Of a DNA stretch of 9,423 nt, positions 6,707 to 9,423 are shown one piece after another. The stretch is from Candidatus Zixiibacteriota bacterium (GTDB lineage Bacteria; Zixibacteria; MSB-5A5; GN15; PGXB01): the NCBI GenBank assembly GCA_030642025.1, contig DAOWOO010000028.1:1-9423 (forward strand). The letters run 5' to 3'. Below the pieces are notes generated by a model. It ran no database searches and was not told where the DNA came from. It worked only from the letters and a program-made list of their open reading frames with translations. The position numbers and the translations under genes are program-made. Positions within the stretch are counted from its first letter, which is position 1. Each line of letters starts with the position of its first letter.

Positions 6707-6831
6707 GATAATAAAGCGGCATACCGAACGATGACGAAATTCGTATTTTGTTCGACACTTCAATGTTTTTCCATTTTAGAATCATCTGTTATGAATAGCA
6801 AAGAATTACTTTATTGTAATAAGAGGTTGTG

Positions 6832-7239
6832 ATGTCCTATAAAATTACGTCCAAGACAATCGACGACAATCTCAAGCGCAAAGTCAGTGAAATCAGCGGG
6901 CAGATGGCGAGCAAATGCTTCCAGTGCGGCACCTGCACCGGTTCCTGCCCGATGATTGAGCAGATGCATATCACTCCCCGACGCCTGATGGCCCTTCTGC
7001 AATGGGGTCAGGCCGACGCTCTGCGTAATGTTAACACCCACTGGATTTGTGCTTCCTGCCATGTTTGCCAGGTGCGCTGCCCGCGCGGAATCGAAATTCC
7101 CAAAGTGATGGAAGCCCTGCGCCTGATCAAACTGCGCACCAACGAAAATTACATTGAGCCGTCCAATCTCCAGCCGGAGGAAATCATTGACCTGCCGCAG
7201 ATCGCCCTGGTCTCCGGTTTCCGCAAGATGACTTCATGA
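6832..7239 (+). CDS. hdrC: HdrC-like protein, two [4Fe-4S] clusters
   Basis: The product is 135 residues, soluble. Two classical [4Fe-4S] motifs are complete: CFQCGTCTGSCP with Cys29, 32, 35 and 39, and CASCHVCQVRCP with Cys73, 76, 79 and 83. The surrounding THWICASC and RGIEIPKVMEALR segments are typical of the HdrC subunit of heterodisulfide reductases, which passes electrons between the flavoprotein side and the HdrB active-site clusters. It is shorter than methanogen HdrC (about 185) and has no membrane segment, so it is not the HdrE-fused or QmoC-like type. ATG 6832 follows AGAGG at 6822-6826; a GTG directly before it (6829) is in frame but less likely. It opens a four-gene run, with only 7 bases to the next gene. 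Confidence 0.9.
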   Translation: MSYKITSKTIDDNLKRKVSEISGQMASKCFQCGTCTGSCPMIEQMHITPRRLMALLQWGQADALRNVNTHWICASCHVCQVRCPRGIEIPKVMEALRLIKLRTNENYIEPSNLQPEEIIDLPQIALVSGFRKMTS

Positions 7240-7246
7240 GGTTATT

Positions 7247-8122
7247 ATGAGTATCAGTTACTACCCCGGATGTACGCTTAAAACCAAGGCCAAAAATCTC
7301 GAATCATCGGCATTGGCGGCCATGAAGGAGCTGGGTATCAAAGTCGAGGAGCTGGACCGCTGGAACTGCTGCGGTGCGGTTTACTCGCTGGCCGATGACG
7401 ATTTGATACATATTGTCGCCCCGGTAAGGGATTTAATCAGGGTTAAAGAGCGCGGACACGATACTGTTCTGGCTCTCTGCTCCATGTGCTACAATACTCT
7501 GGCCCGCGCCAACCACCTGATGAAAAACGATGAAGAGAAACGCAAAACGATCAATATGTTCATGGATGAGGAGCCGGATTATGCCGGAGAGGTCAGGGTG
7601 GTGCATCTTTTTGATTATCTGCGCGACGATTACGGCTGGGACAAGCTCAAGGAAAAGATTAAAAAGCCGCTTAACGGCCTGAAGGTGGGACCATATTACG
7701 GCTGTACACTCTTGCGTCCCAAAGAGGTCGCACTTGACCATCCCGATAATCCATCGATTTTTGAAAAATTCCTCGAAACCCTCGGTGCCGAGGTGATAAA
7801 TTTCCCAATGAGCACTCAGTGTTGCGGAGCTTACCAGGTGCTGGGAAACCCCGATGCGGCGGTAAAAGTGTCGCATGAAATCCTGACCGATGCTGTCGCT
7901 CACGGTGCGGAAGCGCTGGCCCTGACCTGCCCGCTGTGCGACTATAACCTGGGGCGGCGTCAGAATATCATGCAGGAAAAAATCGAGGGTTCCCCGGAAG
8001 TGCCGGTTTACTATTTTACCCAGTTATTGGCGCTGGCGCTTGGCCTTCCTGCCGCGGACTGTCATCTGGAATTGAACCGGGAAAGCGCCGTTAATCTCCT
8101 GAAAGATAAAAGCTACATTTAG
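7247..8122 (+). CDS. hdrB: HdrB-like protein with two complete CCG domains
   Basis: The product is 291 residues, close to the usual HdrB length. It carries two cysteine-rich CCG domains: Cys9, Cys41-Cys42, Cys78-x-x-Cys81 and Cys153, Cys192-Cys193, Cys228-x-x-Cys231. In HdrB of methanogens these ligate two noncubane [4Fe-4S] clusters that cleave a disulfide substrate; all ligands appear present here. Start ATG 7247 has TGAGGT overlapping the hdrC stop as its ribosome site, indicating tight co-translation. The same CCG domain also occurs in the C-terminal part of thiol:fumarate reductase TfrB and in SdhE-type succinate dehydrogenases, which suits the SdhB- and SdhA-like genes that follow. The natural disulfide or other acceptor is unknown; a bacterium would not be expected to use CoM-S-S-CoB. 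Confidence 0.92.
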   Translation: MSISYYPGCTLKTKAKNLESSALAAMKELGIKVEELDRWNCCGAVYSLADDDLIHIVAPVRDLIRVKERGHDTVLALCSMCYNTLARANHLMKNDEEKRKTINMFMDEEPDYAGEVRVVHLFDYLRDDYGWDKLKEKIKKPLNGLKVGPYYGCTLLRPKEVALDHPDNPSIFEKFLETLGAEVINFPMSTQCCGAYQVLGNPDAAVKVSHEILTDAVAHGAEALALTCPLCDYNLGRRQNIMQEKIEGSPEVPVYYFTQLLALALGLPAADCHLELNRESAVNLLKDKSYI

Positions 8123-8158
8123 AAAGAGTATTATTGCAATAGATTGGCGAGGTTACTG

Positions 8159-8923
8159 ATGAGTACAACAACCGATGAAACCAAAGAGGTTTCGGCCAAA
8201 GTCGAGGCCAAGCTGATTCCCATTTACGTAATGGGAAAAAAGTACGAGGTGCCCGAATCGCTGACTATCATGAAAGCGATAGAATACGCCGGGTACAAGT
8301 ACATTCGCGGATGCGGATGCCGCGGCGGTGTCTGCGGCGCCGGCAGCACCGTTTACCGTAAACCCGGTGATTATAAAATCTATACCGGGCTGGCCTGCCA
8401 GACGGTGGTCGAACCGAATATGTACCTGACCCAGCTTCCTTTCTACCCGGCCATACGGGCGATCTATAATTTCCATGAGCTGGAGGGTAAACCGGAAGAG
8501 ATTTTCGAACTGTACCCCGAACTCTTCCGCTGTGTCGCCTGTAATGCCTGTACCAAGGTCTGCCCGATGGATGTCGAGGTGATGGACTATATCTCCGCTC
8601 TCAAACGCGGCGATATTGTCGAGGCCGCTGAAATATCATTTGACTGCATCCAGTGCGGTCTCTGTGCGAGCCGCTGTTATGGCGAACTGCCGCAGTACCA
8701 CATCGCCCAACTGGCCCGTCGTCTGGCCGGAGCATATCTGACTCCGCGCGCCGAGCATCTCAAAACAATGTGCGCCAATATAGAAACTGGACGGTACACC
8801 GAAGGGCTGAACAGTCTGAAGGCGATGGATACCGACATGCTCAAGAAAACATACCAGGAACGGGAATTGGAACCTGCCACTGCGGGCGAAGATTGGACGC
8901 CCAAAGACAGCACCTATCTTTGA
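8159..8923 (+). CDS. FrdB/SdhB-like iron-sulfur subunit: atypical 2Fe-2S domain plus two [4Fe-4S] motifs
   Basis: The product is 254 residues. Residues about 18-95 are a ferredoxin-like fold with GCGCRGGVCGAG (51-62) and a distant LACQT (Cys80), as in the 2Fe-2S domain of SdhB/FrdB. Residues 125-135 (CVACNACTKVC) and 163-173 (CIQCGLCASRC) are two complete four-cysteine motifs of the [4Fe-4S] type. Canonical SdhB/FrdB has 2Fe-2S, 4Fe-4S and 3Fe-4S clusters; here the second four-cysteine motif suggests a further 4Fe-4S. In the 2Fe-2S loop, the third usual ligand position is Gly62, whereas an extra Cys52 precedes Cys54 and Cys59. It probably links the flavoprotein downstream to HdrC/HdrB upstream. 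The ATG at 8159 has GAGG at 8149-8152; a TTG at 8144 is in frame but lacks a ribosome site. It starts 36 bases after the hdrB-like stop. Confidence 0.85.
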   Translation: MSTTTDETKEVSAKVEAKLIPIYVMGKKYEVPESLTIMKAIEYAGYKYIRGCGCRGGVCGAGSTVYRKPGDYKIYTGLACQTVVEPNMYLTQLPFYPAIRAIYNFHELEGKPEEIFELYPELFRCVACNACTKVCPMDVEVMDYISALKRGDIVEAAEISFDCIQCGLCASRCYGELPQYHIAQLARRLAGAYLTPRAEHLKTMCANIETGRYTEGLNSLKAMDTDMLKKTYQERELEPATAGEDWTPKDSTYL

Positions 8924-8946
8924 TCTGAAATGACGAGAGGTTTATT

Positions 8947-9423
8947 ATGCCATATCCAGAGGAATTAAAGTCTCTTATAAAAGCAGTCGAAGCTACCCGC
9001 GCCGAGCGCGTGGAACGTAAGAAAAAGAACGAAGAGATACCCTTCCTGGACCTTGATCAGCGCGCTGAGATGCTTCAGTACCATCCCGATGTCAAGGAAG
9101 AGGGACGGCGGGAACTTAAAGCCGGACCCAGCAAAGGATACCGAATCGCCCATGAAATGGCCGACTTGATTGAGGCCAGAACCAGGGTCGATCCCGACAG
9201 GATTGATCTGAACAAAATTGATTACGAAACCGATGTACTCATTATCGGCGGCGGTGGGGCAGGAACGGCGGCGGCGCTATACACTCGCCAGAACGGAGCC
9301 AAATCAATTATCGCCACCAAGCTTCGTCATGCTGATGCTAAAACGATGATGGCCGAGGGCGCCGGTCATCTCAAAAATGTCCCGGCACTGGTCCAAACAC
9401 CGGTAAACAAAGCACCCGATGCC
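8947..9423 (+). CDS. SdhA/FrdA-like FAD-dependent flavoprotein, 5' part only
   Basis: 159 codons are visible before the right edge. Residues 1-92 form a charged N-terminal extension that canonical SdhA/FrdA lacks (Glu/Lys/Arg-rich, then GRRELKAGPSKGYR). An FAD-binding Rossmann motif follows, DVLIIGGGGAGTAAAL (96-111), then IIATKLRHADAKTMMAEG (121-138), the family's FAD loop. The base before TMMAEG, where covalent-FAD enzymes have His, is Lys132, so FAD is probably bound noncovalently. After MMAEG the sequence passes directly to AGHLKNVPALVQ, and the segment of about 25 residues that normally lies between seems to be missing. It would oxidise or reduce a dicarboxylate-like or enoyl substrate (inference from family). 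ATG 8947 has GAGAGG at 8935-8940 and lies 23 bases after the preceding gene. Confidence 0.82.
   Translation, partial: MPYPEELKSLIKAVEATRAERVERKKKNEEIPFLDLDQRAEMLQYHPDVKEEGRRELKAGPSKGYRIAHEMADLIEARTRVDPDRIDLNKIDYETDVLIIGGGGAGTAAALYTRQNGAKSIIATKLRHADAKTMMAEGAGHLKNVPALVQTPVNKAPDA

Larger units (their letters stand above)
6485..6831. other. Noncoding region with several inverted repeats before the hdr operon
   Basis: No convincing gene lies in these 347 bases. A 67-codon minus-strand frame at 6582-6785 is lysine-, isoleucine- and tyrosine-rich, as expected from AT-rich noncoding DNA. The region contains the inverted repeats and candidate promoter listed separately, and an 11-base direct repeat TATTGTAATAA at 6543-6553 and 6812-6822. 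A further small hairpin may form at 6725-6754 (CGAAC with GTTCG, ACGAA with TTCGT). No T-rich terminator after the propeller gene was found. Confidence 0.6.

Noticed and set aside
6582..6785. 67-codon minus-strand frame
   Set aside because: Composition typical of AT-rich noncoding DNA, no family resemblance, and it covers inverted repeats and a candidate promoter.
1..9423. Selenocysteine codon recoding in visible genes
   Set aside because: All called genes use Cys at redox positions (Cys402 in SelD, all cluster ligands); I saw no in-frame TGA bridging conserved protein segments.
1..9423. tRNA, rRNA, CRISPR array, insertion sequence or prophage signs
   Set aside because: No cloverleaf-like sequence, regular spaced repeats, transposase or integrase-like protein, or target duplications were recognised.

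Overview
The window looks like chromosomal DNA from an uncultivated, probably anaerobic, Gram-negative bacterium. A TonB-dependent receptor implies an outer membrane. A secreted beta-propeller ending in a dockerin-like calcium-binding module, and a soluble heterodisulfide-reductase/fumarate-reductase-like operon, recall FCB-group candidate phyla such as Zixibacteria. That placement is an impression from gene style, not a demonstrated affiliation. Nothing points to a phage, plasmid, transposon, CRISPR array or tRNA/rRNA gene.

Layout. (1) 1-1792, minus strand: the 5' 597 codons of one continuous reading frame that fuses a NifS/IscS-type cysteine desulfurase to selenide, water dikinase (SelD); it runs off the left edge. 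(2) 1793-2082: a divergent intergenic region with a plausible promoter for the fusion gene. (3) 2083-2499: a small DUF5684-like membrane protein, closed by a clear rho-independent terminator. (4) 2580-6484: a cobalamin uptake unit. It has a near-consensus sigma-70-type promoter, a cobalamin riboswitch, a putative attenuator, a BtuB-like TonB-dependent receptor, and a secreted seven-bladed-type beta-propeller with a C-terminal dockerin-like domain. (5) 6485-6831: a 347-base noncoding stretch rich in inverted repeats, with a candidate promoter. (6) 6832-9423: four tightly spaced plus-strand genes, hdrC-like, hdrB-like, an FrdB/SdhB-like iron-sulfur protein and an SdhA/FrdA-like flavoprotein, the last cut by the right edge.

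How the genes work together. The fusion gene would couple mobilisation of selenium from selenocysteine (NifS part) to selenophosphate synthesis (SelD part). The riboswitch unit should be repressed when cobalamin is plentiful. Its receptor would import corrinoids, and the propeller resembles, in position and fold, the BtuG surface cobalamin-binding partner of BtuB in Bacteroides. The last operon looks like a soluble redox enzyme in which an SdhA-like flavoprotein and a three-cluster iron-sulfur subunit work with HdrC and HdrB modules. That is similar in logic to thiol:fumarate reductase (TfrAB) of methanogens, but with the modules on separate genes. Its substrate cannot be fixed from this window.

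The points most worth a second look are the NifS-SelD fusion, the riboswitch with its mutually exclusive downstream helices, the BtuB/propeller-dockerin pair, the Hdr-Frd hybrid operon, the unusual 2Fe-2S ligand pattern in the iron-sulfur subunit, and an apparent gap in the FAD-binding region of the flavoprotein.
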